Below, piece after piece: positions 25,696-35,500 of a DNA stretch of 44,005 nucleotides (the first letter of the stretch is position 1; each line of letters begins with the position of its first letter). A program made the position numbers and the translations under genes. Where the stretch lies: the NCBI GenBank assembly GCA_937921825.1, contig CAKZVK010000013.1, forward strand, positions 1 through 44,005. The letters run 5' to 3'. The stretch is from an uncultured Saprospiraceae bacterium (GTDB lineage Bacteria > Bacteroidota > Bacteroidia > Chitinophagales > Saprospiraceae). The notes beneath the pieces were generated by a model. That model searched no databases. It saw nothing but the letters and a program-made list of their open reading frames with translations, and was not told where the DNA came from.

Positions 25696-28600
25696 ATGAA
25701 GTTTTCAAAGTTGCTTTTGCTCTCTGCAGCATTCCTTTTTATTTGTTCTAATTGCAGCTCTCCAAAAAATAAAAACAAAAGTGCACAAGACCCTAGCTTA
25801 GGTATAGACAGGCCTATGGAGCCGTGGGTATTCAGATCAGTGCTGGACAAAAAACCCAGGATGATTACCATAGCGCTAAACAAAGAACTCTACATAGCCT
25901 ATGATACTCAGAACAGCTCCATCTATAAAGCATGGAAAGGAGATGTCGATCTTGACGGTGCTGTATACACGACCCATCATGGACCACAGCCGACCGCTGT
26001 TGGAGATGACTACTTTATCAATCAGTATACTCAACCCTGGAAACTGTACAAAGGGGATTCACCACAGAGTATAGAAGTGACTTATCGTGGGCACAGATTT
26101 GAAGCTGGGGAAGTGATCTTAAGGTATGACCTAAGCAGTGAGGGTACGAATATTTCAATAGAGGAAAAACCGAGCTTCAGAAAGACAGGGGCAGGTGTAC
26201 CGATCTTCGATAGAACTTTTAGTGTTACAAATCTACCTGAAAATAGCGCTCTACATTTTATGACTAACTATGCTTCTATCTTTGGGGGAGATGAAGGACT
26301 CAAAACCGATGGCCAATGGCATCACTCAGAAGATACTGGGGCCAAATTAATCAATAATGAATTAATCCTAAATAAATCTGGGAACACCTCTCTCACTCTA
26401 ATGCTAGGAGCTCCGAGCATTATCAACCAAAAACCAGAATCCACTAAAGTCCTTTCCAAAGCACAATCCCTTATCAATGCCAACGATTGCAGAAGTTGTC
26501 ACAATGAAAAAGTAAAAACAGTCGGTCCTTCATATAAAGCTATAGCAGAAAAATACAAGAACACCGAAGCCAATATTAAGATGCTTTCTGGCAAGGTAAA
26601 GTATGGCGGCGTAGGCGTATGGGGAGAATCAGTTATGAATGCCCATCCAGAAATATCTGACGAAGATCTCAAAGTTATGCTAGGCTACATCATGGGTCTA
26701 GATGCAGAAGAAGAAGCCATCAAAGCCACTTTACTAAATAATGATCCTATCAAAGAATCGGAGCTATCCAAAGCCGACAATACCATCTCTCCAGCAGACC
26801 TTAGTTCAGGACTGGTGACAGAAATCTTTACTTTCGAGGGAGATAAAAATGTACTTGCCGAAGTAGACCTGACTCAGCCAGTAGCTACAGATATTTTAGA
26901 TAGGCTCTCTCTAGGTGGTAGTGACTTTGGAGAATGGCAGGAGAAAATAGCCTTTGTAATTACTGGATATCTTAGAATAGATCAGACTAAAAGATTGATA
27001 CTTAGAATAGCAAGTGATGATGGCTCTAAATTATACCTGAACAACAAATTACTTATAGATAATGATGGCCTTCATGGCACCGTAGCCAAGGATGCAAAAG
27101 TTGCTTTAGAGGTAGGCTATCACCCATTCAAAATTGAGTTTTTCGAAAATGGTGGTGGACAGAGTTTGTACTTTCAGTGGCGCACCCAAGAATCTGGAGA
27201 ATTTGTAGATATTCCTAATTCTGCTCTCTTCCACAAGACCAGAACAGACATCAAAAAAGGAACAGCTTTCGGCACTCAATCCACGCAACCTGGTGACGGT
27301 GTACCCTTAGCTGGCGTACATCCTAGCTATGACCTAACACAAGCAAGACCAGATGATTTTGAGCCCAAGGTAGGTGGTCTTGATTTTCTGTCGGATGGTC
27401 GTGCTGTCGTCAGCACCTGGGATGCTCTGGGAGCTGTGTATCTTATAGACGGTGTAGCTTCTGGCAAGCCTGAAAATATGACAGCTACAAGAATTGCAAG
27501 TGGCTTGGCCGAACCTCTAGGACTTAAGGTCGTAGATGACGTCATCTATATTATGCAGAAACAAGAAATGACTAGGTTAGTCGATAATAATAATGACGAC
27601 TTTATAGATGAGTATCAGGTGCTCTCTAATGACTGGGAGGTTACAGCCAACTTCCATGAATTTGGATTTGGTCTAGACTATAAAGATGGCCACTTCTATG
27701 CTACTCTAGCTACAGGGATACAACCTGGTGGTGCTAGTGCTCTAAATCAACCCAAGGATCGAGGCTCTGCTATAAAAGTATCTAAAGACTCAGGCGAAAC
27801 CGAAATACTGGCCAATGGTCTTAGAACACCAAACGGCGTAGGAATAGGTGTAGATAATGAAATATTCATTGCTGACAACGAAGGAGATTGGCTACCTTCC
27901 AGCAAGATAGTACATGTCAGTAAAGGAGCTTGGTTTGGTTCTCGGTCAGTAGACTTTGAGGGCACAGAAAATCTGAAAGAAAAAAAACCAGTGGTCTGGC
28001 TCCCGCAGAATGAAATAGGAAATTCCCCAACCTGCCCGACCTATATCAATGATGGTCCATATAAAGGACAAATGCTACATGGAGAAGTAACTCATGGTGG
28101 CGTCAAAAGGGTATACGTAGAAAAGATTAATGACGAATACCAAGGCTGTGTATTCCGATTCACCCAAGGCATAGAAGCTGGTGTAAATCGTCTACGATGG
28201 GGGCCAGATGGTGCTCTTTATCTAGGAGGCGTCGGTTCTACAGGAAATTGGCAACAGGACAAAAAACTCTGGTTTGGATTACAGCGGATGCAGTACAATA
28301 AAAAATCTACTTTTGAGATGCTGGCCATTAGATTAAAGACAAATGGTGTAGAAATAGAATTCACTGAACCTCTAGCAGAGAGTACAGGAAATAATCCTGG
28401 AGATTATGACATCAAGCAATGGTATTATCTTCCTACTAAAGAATATGGTGGACCCAAAATTGATGAGCAGAATCTAGACGTCTATTCGGTCAATGTTTCT
28501 GAGGACAGAAAAAAAGTATTTTTAGAACTGCGTGACATGAAAGAAAATCATGTTCTCTACGTCCACCTAGACAAGGATATAAAATCTAAAAAAGATCAGA

Positions 28601-29346
28601 GCCTCTGGTCTACTGAAGGCTGGTATACCATGAACAACATTCCGAAAGATCTACCTGGGACAACACCTAAAGTAGATAAGAACATTAATTTATTGACAGC
28701 AGAAGAAAAAGCTGCTGGATGGCGCTTACTTTTCGATGGCAAAACAACGGCAGGTTGGAGAAACTTCAATAAGCAATCTATAGGCAGCAGCTGGAAAGTC
28801 ATTAATGGTGAACTGACTCTAATGGTGACAAAAAAACCAGATGGTGCCTGGCAAGCTGCAGATGGTGGAGACATCATTACAAACAATAGCTACGAAAACT
28901 ATGAGCTGCAACTAGAATGGAAAATCGCTGACTGTGGCAACAGTGGCATAATCTATAATGTATATGAGGGTGGTGATTTTGATTATGTCTGGCAGACAGG
29001 TCCAGAGATGCAGATTCTTGATAATGTCTGCCACCCCGATGCCGAAATCAAAACCCACAGAGCAGGTGATCTCTATGATATGATCTCCTGCTCAGAAGAA
29101 ACCTTTCTAGGGGCCAATAAGTGGAATCAAGTCAAGTTGATTGTTAATCAGGGCAATGTTGAACATTGGCTCAATGGCAAAAAGGTTGTGGCCTTTGAAA
29201 TGTTTACTCCTGAATGGAAAGAGATGATCGCAAACAGTAAATTCAGTAACATGAAAGGCTTTGGCACCTATAAGAGGGGGCACATTTCCTTACAAGATCA
29301 TGGGGACAGAGTCGCATTTAGAAATATTAAAATCCGGGAGCTCTAA
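25696..29346 (+). CDS. multidomain lipoprotein: cytochrome c, PA14, sugar-dehydrogenase-like propeller, DUF1080
   Basis: An exported protein of about 1216 residues. The ATG at 25696 gives a clean signal peptide with Cys of the lipobox in ICSNC; an ATG 15 bp upstream is the alternative. Domains in order: a beta-rich N-terminal region; a c-type cytochrome with CRSCH (about residues 265-269) and a likely axial Met in GVWGESVMNAHP; a PA14 domain (about 370-515) with LRIASDDGSKLYLN; an NHL/GSDH-type beta-propeller (about 540-880); a short beta domain; and a C-terminal DUF1080 (3-keto-disaccharide hydrolase / concanavalin-like) domain opening GWRLLFDGKTTAGWRN. The mix suggests oxidation and hydrolysis of a carbohydrate in the periplasm or at the cell surface. 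It is followed at once by a second heme/propeller gene. Confidence 0.88.
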   Translation: MKFSKLLLLSAAFLFICSNCSSPKNKNKSAQDPSLGIDRPMEPWVFRSVLDKKPRMITIALNKELYIAYDTQNSSIYKAWKGDVDLDGAVYTTHHGPQPTAVGDDYFINQYTQPWKLYKGDSPQSIEVTYRGHRFEAGEVILRYDLSSEGTNISIEEKPSFRKTGAGVPIFDRTFSVTNLPENSALHFMTNYASIFGGDEGLKTDGQWHHSEDTGAKLINNELILNKSGNTSLTLMLGAPSIINQKPESTKVLSKAQSLINANDCRSCHNEKVKTVGPSYKAIAEKYKNTEANIKMLSGKVKYGGVGVWGESVMNAHPEISDEDLKVMLGYIMGLDAEEEAIKATLLNNDPIKESELSKADNTISPADLSSGLVTEIFTFEGDKNVLAEVDLTQPVATDILDRLSLGGSDFGEWQEKIAFVITGYLRIDQTKRLILRIASDDGSKLYLNNKLLIDNDGLHGTVAKDAKVALEVGYHPFKIEFFENGGGQSLYFQWRTQESGEFVDIPNSALFHKTRTDIKKGTAFGTQSTQPGDGVPLAGVHPSYDLTQARPDDFEPKVGGLDFLSDGRAVVSTWDALGAVYLIDGVASGKPENMTATRIASGLAEPLGLKVVDDVIYIMQKQEMTRLVDNNNDDFIDEYQVLSNDWEVTANFHEFGFGLDYKDGHFYATLATGIQPGGASALNQPKDRGSAIKVSKDSGETEILANGLRTPNGVGIGVDNEIFIADNEGDWLPSSKIVHVSKGAWFGSRSVDFEGTENLKEKKPVVWLPQNEIGNSPTCPTYINDGPYKGQMLHGEVTHGGVKRVYVEKINDEYQGCVFRFTQGIEAGVNRLRWGPDGALYLGGVGSTGNWQQDKKLWFGLQRMQYNKKSTFEMLAIRLKTNGVEIEFTEPLAESTGNNPGDYDIKQWYYLPTKEYGGPKIDEQNLDVYSVNVSEDRKKVFLELRDMKENHVLYVHLDKDIKSKKDQSLWSTEGWYTMNNIPKDLPGTTPKVDKNINLLTAEEKAAGWRLLFDGKTTAGWRNFNKQSIGSSWKVINGELTLMVTKKPDGAWQAADGGDIITNNSYENYELQLEWKIADCGNSGIIYNVYEGGDFDYVWQTGPEMQILDNVCHPDAEIKTHRAGDLYDMISCSEETFLGANKWNQVKLIVNQGNVEHWLNGKKVVAFEMFTPEWKEMIANSKFSNMKGFGTYKRGHISLQDHGDRVAFRNIKIREL

Positions 29347-29427
29347 AAAATAGTGGCTCCAAAAACCCTAGGCTTTGTCACCAATCACTCCTTTCCTAAA
29401 ACAATTGACCCTATTCTTCCGTACAGT

Positions 29428-32031
29428 ATGGGAATACCCTATATATTTACTTACGTGAAGTACAAACTGATATACTTAGCTCTTAGCCTAACATTAGTCG
29501 CCTTACTAGGCAATGAGATGAAGCGTCCTACGCCTCCTCCTATTGGACCCTATCTTAATGGTATCTTTTCAGAAACCACTCCAGGTGAGGTAGGATCTTG
29601 GGAAGCAGAAGATGCCTTTCCTAATATTCAAATTCCAGCACCACTCAGATTGAGTGCTTTCCCCGGAACTGAGGACTATCTTATCCTCAGTAAGTTAGGA
29701 ATAATCTATCGTGTGAATTTTGAAAACCAAACCCAAAAAGAAGTTCTCAATATAACAGATCGTGCTTTCAAACTTGGAGAATCAGGAACTACTGGTATCG
29801 CTTTACATCCAGAGTTTGGCAATCCTAATTCTCCTGACAAGCAACAAGTATTTATTTTCTACAGATACAAAGCCAATCCAGATATATGGGAAGAGACAGG
29901 ATTCAATAGAGTCTCAAAATTTACTTGGGATGCAAGTAGTGAAGTATTTAGTTTAGACTCAGAAGAGGTTCTGATCCAACAGTACGATAGAAGTACCTGG
30001 CATAATGGTGGCGGAATGTTCTTTGGGGAAGATGGCTTACTCTACATCTCTGTAGGTGATGAAGGAAAAGATAGATTTCAAGTGGACTCCAATCAGAATA
30101 TAGAACTAGGATTTTTTGGAGGCCTACTCAGAATAGACGTGGACAATGACAGCACTAGAAGTCATCCTATAAGAAGACAACCTGATTCCAAATGGGATAC
30201 CCAAGGAACTGGCGATAACTTCAGTCAAGGATATATGATTCCGAATGATAACCCTTGGTTGAATACAGAGGGCTCTACCCTAGAAGAATTTTATGCTGTC
30301 GGTCTTCGAAGTCCTTACTCTACTTTTCTAGATAAAATGGAAAATCAAATCTGGTGCTTAGATGTAGGTACAGATCGGAGAGAAGAAGTGAGTAAAATAA
30401 ATAAGGCAGATAACCTGCAGTGGCCCTATATGGAAGGCACTCTAGAATCTGAAGTACATGAAAAGCCGACTGACCTGATAGGCAACGAAAAAGCACCAAT
30501 CTTCGAATACGATAGATCGGTAGGTCAAGCCATCATAGCAGGTGGTATCTACAGGGGCTCTACCTTCCCTAGCCTTTTCGGCAAACTATTAATGGCGGAT
30601 TACATCTCCAATAAAGTGATGGCGCTCAGTGTCATAGAAGGAATGACACCTGAATTAAATATCCTCATTCCTAATCTCGAAAATCTTGGTCTTGCCTTGC
30701 CGCACAAACCTGGCATAACGGGTATCCTCATCCTAGACAATGGAGATATTCTAATTTCAGTTATGGAAACTGAAGATCATTCCCAAACTGGGAAAATCCT
30801 AAGGCTCAAACAAAATGTCATTCTACCTGATCCTCCATCCAAACTGTCTGAGCTAGGCGTCTTTACGGACTTGGATAATCTCGAAACTATAGAAGGCGTT
30901 ATCCCTTATTCTGTCAATGCTCCGCTTTGGTCTGACAGAGCACAAAAGAAACGCTGGATGATTGTCCCCGATAATCAACAAATTAAATTTTCAAATTCAG
31001 AGTCTTGGGCATTTCCTGAAGGCACCGTTTTTATAAAACATTTTGATCTGCCTATCACAACAGATGAAGAAGGCCCAGTAGTAAAATTAGAGACGCGATT
31101 TTTCATCCTTGGAAAAAACAACACTGCTTATGGTCTGACTTATCAATGGAATGAAGAAGGTACTGACGCAAACCTACTTCGTGTAGGCGCCCAAAAAACT
31201 TTTGACATTACAGAAGGAGGACAAGTGGCCTTCCAGCAGACCTGGGATTACCCATCTAGAGATCAATGTCTGAGTTGTCATAATAATAATGCCAAGTATG
31301 TCCTCGGTGTCAATACCCAACAACTTAATGGCACACAGTATTATCACAATCTCGGAATGGAAATGAATCAACTGGAATACCTCTCTGACCAGCATATTAT
31401 AGATCAGGAAATAATAGATCCAGAACTGATGAGAAAATCTTATCACATCAGTGATGCCTCTGTGGACCTAGAACTACGTATCAGATCTTATCTAGATTCC
31501 AATTGCGCTTCCTGTCACAGACTAGGAGGCATACCGATGGTCAACATGGACCTACGTAGCAGAATCCCTCTAAATCTAAGTAACCTCATTAATGCTCCTA
31601 CACAAAGTCGAGAATCAGACCAGAATAGATTACTTGTCAAACCCGGAGATCATTCGGAATCAGAACTATGGATAAGAGATGCTAGCGAAGGCTCTGACAT
31701 GATGCCCCCTCTAGCCAGAAATCTAGTAGACGAAGTCTATGTAGCTGCTCTAGCAGAATGGATAGATGGCCTGCCTGAAGATGCGGGTAAGAATGAAGAG
31801 TTTATTTTGTTTCCTAACCCTAGTGATGGAAATCTCATATTGAGATTAAGTGATTCTTGGGAGACACCAATTAAAATCTCTCTTTACTCTATTACCGGAG
31901 AACTGGTATGGGTAGAAAATTATGACACTAAATCCATCTACTTAGAACTTAGTGACTTCCCGGCAGGCACCTATATCTTAGAGGGAATAACCGGAGAGAA
32001 CAAGATTCTAGAAAAGGTCGTCTTCCAATAA
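29428..32031 (+). CDS. PQQ-type sugar dehydrogenase-like protein with two CxxCH motifs and T9SS tail
   Basis: An exported protein of about 867 residues. It has a glucose/sorbosone dehydrogenase-type propeller (GIALHPEFG, WHNGGGMFFGEDGLLYISVGDEG, FYAVGLRSPY), then a region with two heme-c motifs, CLSCH and CASCH, and a T9SS type A sorting domain (FILFPNPSDGNLIL... to EKVVFQ). The frame is open to GTG 29353, but the ATG at 29428 (or GTG 29455) places the hydrophobic signal LIYLALSLTLVALL correctly. It lies about 80 bp after the cytochrome/DUF1080 gene, so the pair may form one oxidative sugar-degradation unit. Electrons would pass from the propeller cofactor to the hemes. The true cofactor is not visible in sequence. 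Confidence 0.88.
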   Translation: MGIPYIFTYVKYKLIYLALSLTLVALLGNEMKRPTPPPIGPYLNGIFSETTPGEVGSWEAEDAFPNIQIPAPLRLSAFPGTEDYLILSKLGIIYRVNFENQTQKEVLNITDRAFKLGESGTTGIALHPEFGNPNSPDKQQVFIFYRYKANPDIWEETGFNRVSKFTWDASSEVFSLDSEEVLIQQYDRSTWHNGGGMFFGEDGLLYISVGDEGKDRFQVDSNQNIELGFFGGLLRIDVDNDSTRSHPIRRQPDSKWDTQGTGDNFSQGYMIPNDNPWLNTEGSTLEEFYAVGLRSPYSTFLDKMENQIWCLDVGTDRREEVSKINKADNLQWPYMEGTLESEVHEKPTDLIGNEKAPIFEYDRSVGQAIIAGGIYRGSTFPSLFGKLLMADYISNKVMALSVIEGMTPELNILIPNLENLGLALPHKPGITGILILDNGDILISVMETEDHSQTGKILRLKQNVILPDPPSKLSELGVFTDLDNLETIEGVIPYSVNAPLWSDRAQKKRWMIVPDNQQIKFSNSESWAFPEGTVFIKHFDLPITTDEEGPVVKLETRFFILGKNNTAYGLTYQWNEEGTDANLLRVGAQKTFDITEGGQVAFQQTWDYPSRDQCLSCHNNNAKYVLGVNTQQLNGTQYYHNLGMEMNQLEYLSDQHIIDQEIIDPELMRKSYHISDASVDLELRIRSYLDSNCASCHRLGGIPMVNMDLRSRIPLNLSNLINAPTQSRESDQNRLLVKPGDHSESELWIRDASEGSDMMPPLARNLVDEVYVAALAEWIDGLPEDAGKNEEFILFPNPSDGNLILRLSDSWETPIKISLYSITGELVWVENYDTKSIYLELSDFPAGTYILEGITGENKILEKVVFQ

Positions 32032-32034
32032 AGC

Positions 32035-32436
32035 TTACTGGATAAATCCCTCGTTTTTACTTTGCGATATCTTGAAGAGCATGAGCTCTTTCATGGTCTG
32101 GGCTCTTTGCTTAGCCTGTTCAGCAAGAGGTCCTGCAAATTGTGCATCTATGGTCTGTATCCAATGTTGATACCAAGTTTCGAAATGTTCAGAGGTCAGT
32201 GCCACTCGACTATTCAATTCAATATGTTTCTGCATGATCTGTCCTCGATAGGTCTGAGTCCCTAGTAGCACAGACTGCCAAAAAGTATAAATCACAGGAA
32301 GGTGCTGCTCTAAAGCTTCTTCCATATGCTCACTAAAAATAAACCCAATAGTTGCGTCATGAGTAATCTTAGCATAGAAGGCATCGACCAGCAGGACAAT
32401 ATCTTCCTCGGTAGTTATATCAAAAAGTGCAGCCAC
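32035..32436 (-). CDS. group III truncated hemoglobin
   Basis: A 133-residue globin of the truncated group III type. It has the N-terminal ITTEEDIVLLVDAFYAKI helix, FIFSEHME, the HLPVIYTFWQSVLLG segment and the proximal His in ALTSEHFETWYQHW. Such globins bind O2 or NO; their physiological roles vary. The start is GTG, overlapping the stop of the upstream FAD oxidase gene by one base (TAGTG), so the two are translationally coupled. Pairing with a flavin oxidase is notable and suggests O2 supply or protection from reactive species. Confidence 0.88.
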   Translation of the reverse strand: MAALFDITTEEDIVLLVDAFYAKITHDATIGFIFSEHMEEALEQHLPVIYTFWQSVLLGTQTYRGQIMQKHIELNSRVALTSEHFETWYQHWIQTIDAQFAGPLAEQAKQRAQTMKELMLFKISQSKNEGFIQ

Positions 32437-33824
32437 TAGCTGTGATCTAAAATTCTACCTCTATTCAATATGCCCTTAGGATCCATGGTCTTTTTCAGTA
32501 ATTTCATTAGGCCTATTTCTTCTTCTGTTCTACACAAACATAAATAGGCCTTCTTATGGGTACCTATACCATGCTCTGCTGACACGGAACCACCTATAGC
32601 CTTTAGGGGACCATAGACTATAGCGTTAATAGCCTTAGTTAACTCTGGTGAACTATTTTTTTTGTCTACAATCAAGTGTATGTTCCCATCTGCTACATGG
32701 CCAAAAGTGACAAATCGTGTTACTCCTGCTAGGCCTTCAAGCTGTCTATTAATCTCTGCCAGCTGATGGCCGATTAAGGGTATAGGCAAGCTGATATCAA
32801 AATGTTGATCCAAATTAAATTGTGATTTTACGGCATGGACATCTTCTCTAATCTTCCAGAACCAATCAAAATCAGATTGGGTATCAGCCAGTGCAGCATC
32901 TTTTATCAGATCAGATTCCAATGCTTCCTCCAGTAGTGTCATCAAAATATTATGCTCCCCTTCTTTATCATTGCCTAGGCTTTCTATAAGCACGTAATAG
33001 GGAGCCTCAGTCTCTAAAGGGGGTTTCATCAAAGAAGGCGGAGAAGTCGCCATCTTATAAAAATTCTGCCACACCAATTCAAAACCACTCAACTTACCAC
33101 CGAAGCTCTTCTCTGCCAACCTGAGTAAACGCATTACTTTATTATAACTCTCTACAGCCACAAAAGCTGTCGTACGACTTGTAGGCAATTCTTGCAATTT
33201 TAAAATAGCTCGGGTTACAATTCCTAAGGTGCCTTCTGAGCCAACAAAGAGCTGCTTGAGATCATAGCCAGAATTATCTTTAATTATTTTCTTCATGCTA
33301 TTGATCACGGTACCATCCGCTAGCACTGCCTCTAGACCCAATACCAACTGTCTCGTCATTCCATATCTGAATACTCGAAGACCTCCCGCATTGGTAGATA
33401 TAATACCACCTATCTGAGCAGAACCTTTTGCCCCAAAATTCAAAGGAAAGAACAAGTCATTTTCCTTAGAGTGACTTTGTATTTGTTCTAGTATGACTCC
33501 TGACTGCACTGTCATCGTTTTGCTTTGGATATCTAACTCCTCTATCGCATTCATCTTTTCTAGAGATAGTACGAGTTCTTCCTGCTTTGTTTCAGTACCG
33601 CCCACTAGATTAGTTAAGCCGCCATGAATAGAGACAGGTTGATTAAGTTCATGACAGATAGAGAGAATCTTAGAGACCTCCTCTGTGCTTTTGGGCAATG
33701 CCAAAGCTACTGCCTGTAGAGGCTTATCCATCTGCCAGATATGACAGTATCGCTGTTGTAATGCGTCTCCCGTCAGAAGGCGTGGCCCCAACAGTTGCTC
33801 TAGTCTATCTTTCACTTCTTGCAC
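32436..33824 (-). CDS. FAD-binding oxidase, GlcD/D-lactate dehydrogenase-like
   Basis: A 462-residue flavoprotein with the PCMH-type FAD domain (PVSIHGGLTNLVGG, GAKGSAQIGGIISTNAGG, RYGMTRQLVLG, FVGSEGTLGIVT) and a GlcD-type C-terminal substrate domain (FGHVADGNIHLIV, SAEHGIGTHKKAYL). Relatives oxidise 2-hydroxy acids such as glycolate or D-lactate. No FeS partner (GlcF) is adjacent. It starts with GTG at 33824, with no better ATG nearby. It is co-transcribed with the globin gene downstream. Confidence 0.9.
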   Translation of the reverse strand: MQEVKDRLEQLLGPRLLTGDALQQRYCHIWQMDKPLQAVALALPKSTEEVSKILSICHELNQPVSIHGGLTNLVGGTETKQEELVLSLEKMNAIEELDIQSKTMTVQSGVILEQIQSHSKENDLFFPLNFGAKGSAQIGGIISTNAGGLRVFRYGMTRQLVLGLEAVLADGTVINSMKKIIKDNSGYDLKQLFVGSEGTLGIVTRAILKLQELPTSRTTAFVAVESYNKVMRLLRLAEKSFGGKLSGFELVWQNFYKMATSPPSLMKPPLETEAPYYVLIESLGNDKEGEHNILMTLLEEALESDLIKDAALADTQSDFDWFWKIREDVHAVKSQFNLDQHFDISLPIPLIGHQLAEINRQLEGLAGVTRFVTFGHVADGNIHLIVDKKNSSPELTKAINAIVYGPLKAIGGSVSAEHGIGTHKKAYLCLCRTEEEIGLMKLLKKTMDPKGILNRGRILDHS

Positions 33825-33938
33825 AGATCAAATTTGTCTTCTAAAAAACTTGAATATAACCACTTCAATGAAACTTCTGTACCTTCGGCATCAACTATCC
33901 TACCTTAAAATAGACCTATTAAAAAAGCCATCCTATAC

Positions 33939-34772
33939 ATGATATTATCTGCACTCAGTTTTGCAGTTATGAATATCATTATCAGATATGTTAATCACCT
34001 CCCTGTATTCCAGTTGGTTTTCTTTAGGTCTATTGGGACTGCAGCTATAACTCTATTCCTTATACATAGAGCACAATTACCTGTCCTTGGTAGTCATAGA
34101 GGTTTACTTATTTCTAGAGCCCTCTTTGGTGTAAGCTCTATGCTCTGTTTCTATAAAGCAATCCAACTCATGCCGGTGGGTACAGCGGTTTCTCTAAGAT
34201 ATCTATCGCCCATTTTTGCCTCTTTCATAGCTATCTTTATGCTGAAGGAAGAAGTAAGACCGATCCAATGGCTTTTCTTTATTGGTGCCTTTTTTGGAGT
34301 AGCATTGATTAAGGGTTTTGACACAAGAGTAAGTATGGAGGGTCTGGCTTTTATCTTGACTGCTGCCTTACTCAGTGCCTTTGTCTATACCACTATAAGA
34401 AAGATATCTACTCGAGAACATCCATTAGTGATCATTAATTACTTTATGGTGCTCTCTACAATTGTAGGTGCTTGCGGTTGTCTGTATGAATGGCAAAATC
34501 CTCAAGGTGTAGAATGGCCTCTACTACTTAGTCTGGGTTTATTAGGTTTTGTCGCTCAGGTATGGATGACTAAAGCCCTGCAAACCGCTGAAACCAATCT
34601 GATAACTCCAGTGAAATATTCAGAAGCCATATTTACCTTATTGGCAGGGTGGATGATTTTTGGAGAAGATCAGAATGCCTATGCTCTTGCGGGAGTACTA
34701 CTGGTCATTTGTGCCTTAGTCGCTAATGTCTACGTGAAACACAAGTCAAGAAAGGCGCTAAATCCAAGTTAG
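33939..34772 (+). CDS. DMT-superfamily permease (EamA family)
   Basis: A 277-residue inner-membrane protein with about ten predicted helices arranged as two EamA repeats (repeat one ending near residue 125, repeat two containing PVKYSEAIFTLLAGWMIFGE). It ends in a basic cytosolic tail (KHKSRKA). EamA carriers export or import metabolites; the substrate is unknown. It is divergent from the FAD oxidase. Confidence 0.9.
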   Translation: MILSALSFAVMNIIIRYVNHLPVFQLVFFRSIGTAAITLFLIHRAQLPVLGSHRGLLISRALFGVSSMLCFYKAIQLMPVGTAVSLRYLSPIFASFIAIFMLKEEVRPIQWLFFIGAFFGVALIKGFDTRVSMEGLAFILTAALLSAFVYTTIRKISTREHPLVIINYFMVLSTIVGACGCLYEWQNPQGVEWPLLLSLGLLGFVAQVWMTKALQTAETNLITPVKYSEAIFTLLAGWMIFGEDQNAYALAGVLLVICALVANVYVKHKSRKALNPS

Positions 34773-34869
34773 TCTGTCATCAAACATCCTGATGATAAGA
34801 TATAGTCTACTTATTATTTGGCAAGTCTCAGAGGATGGTTAACTTGAGAATCTAAATACAAACTAGAAT

Positions 34870-35469
34870 ATGAAAAAACCATTCGTTTCGCCGATAGATA
34901 AAAATGCAAATAAGGAAACGCAGGAAATGGCGGAATTTTATGAAGAGACATTGGGCTTTACACCTAATAGTCTTTTCACTATGATGCATAGACCTAGAAT
35001 CGCCAAGGCTTTTTTAGAAATGAACAAGTCTGTGATGGAGAACAAAGGACGTGTCACGAGTGCCCTCAAAAGAGAGTTAGCGTATCTCTCAAGCATGACG
35101 ACAGGTTGCAGATACTGCGAGGCTCATGCCATAAGAGCAGCAGATAGATATGGCTCCACCCAAGATAGATTAGAACACATCTGGGACTACAAAACCCATC
35201 CCTCTTTTTCTGATGCGGACAGAGCAGTTTTTGACTTTGCTATCTCAGCTTCACAAGTTCCTAATGCTGTCACCGATGAAGTCGCAAATAATATGAGAGC
35301 GCACTGGAATGATGGAGAGATAGTAGAAGTACTTGGTGTTATTGCACTCTTTGGCTATCTGAATAGATGGAATGATAGTATGGGCACTCAACTAGAAGAA
35401 CCTGCTGCCGAAGACGGTGTCAAATACTTAGGCAAGAAAGGCTGGAACAGAGGAAAACATCAATATTAA
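34870..35469 (+). CDS. carboxymuconolactone decarboxylase/AhpD-like protein
   Basis: A 199-residue protein of the CMD/AhpD-like helical family, with the redox motif C80-x-x-C83-x-x-H86 (TGCRYCEAH) and the preceding LKRELAYLSS helix. Family members use the cysteines to reduce peroxides or donate electrons to peroxiredoxins. It is cytosolic, with no signal peptide. It is followed 31 bp later by the DASS transporter, possibly in one transcript. TTTG (34817-34820), a 19-base spacer and TAACTTGA form a loose promoter-like pair upstream. Confidence 0.88.
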   Translation: MKKPFVSPIDKNANKETQEMAEFYEETLGFTPNSLFTMMHRPRIAKAFLEMNKSVMENKGRVTSALKRELAYLSSMTTGCRYCEAHAIRAADRYGSTQDRLEHIWDYKTHPSFSDADRAVFDFAISASQVPNAVTDEVANNMRAHWNDGEIVEVLGVIALFGYLNRWNDSMGTQLEEPAAEDGVKYLGKKGWNRGKHQY

Positions 35470-35500
35470 AATCGATTAGACCAAAGTGCAATAAAGCAAT

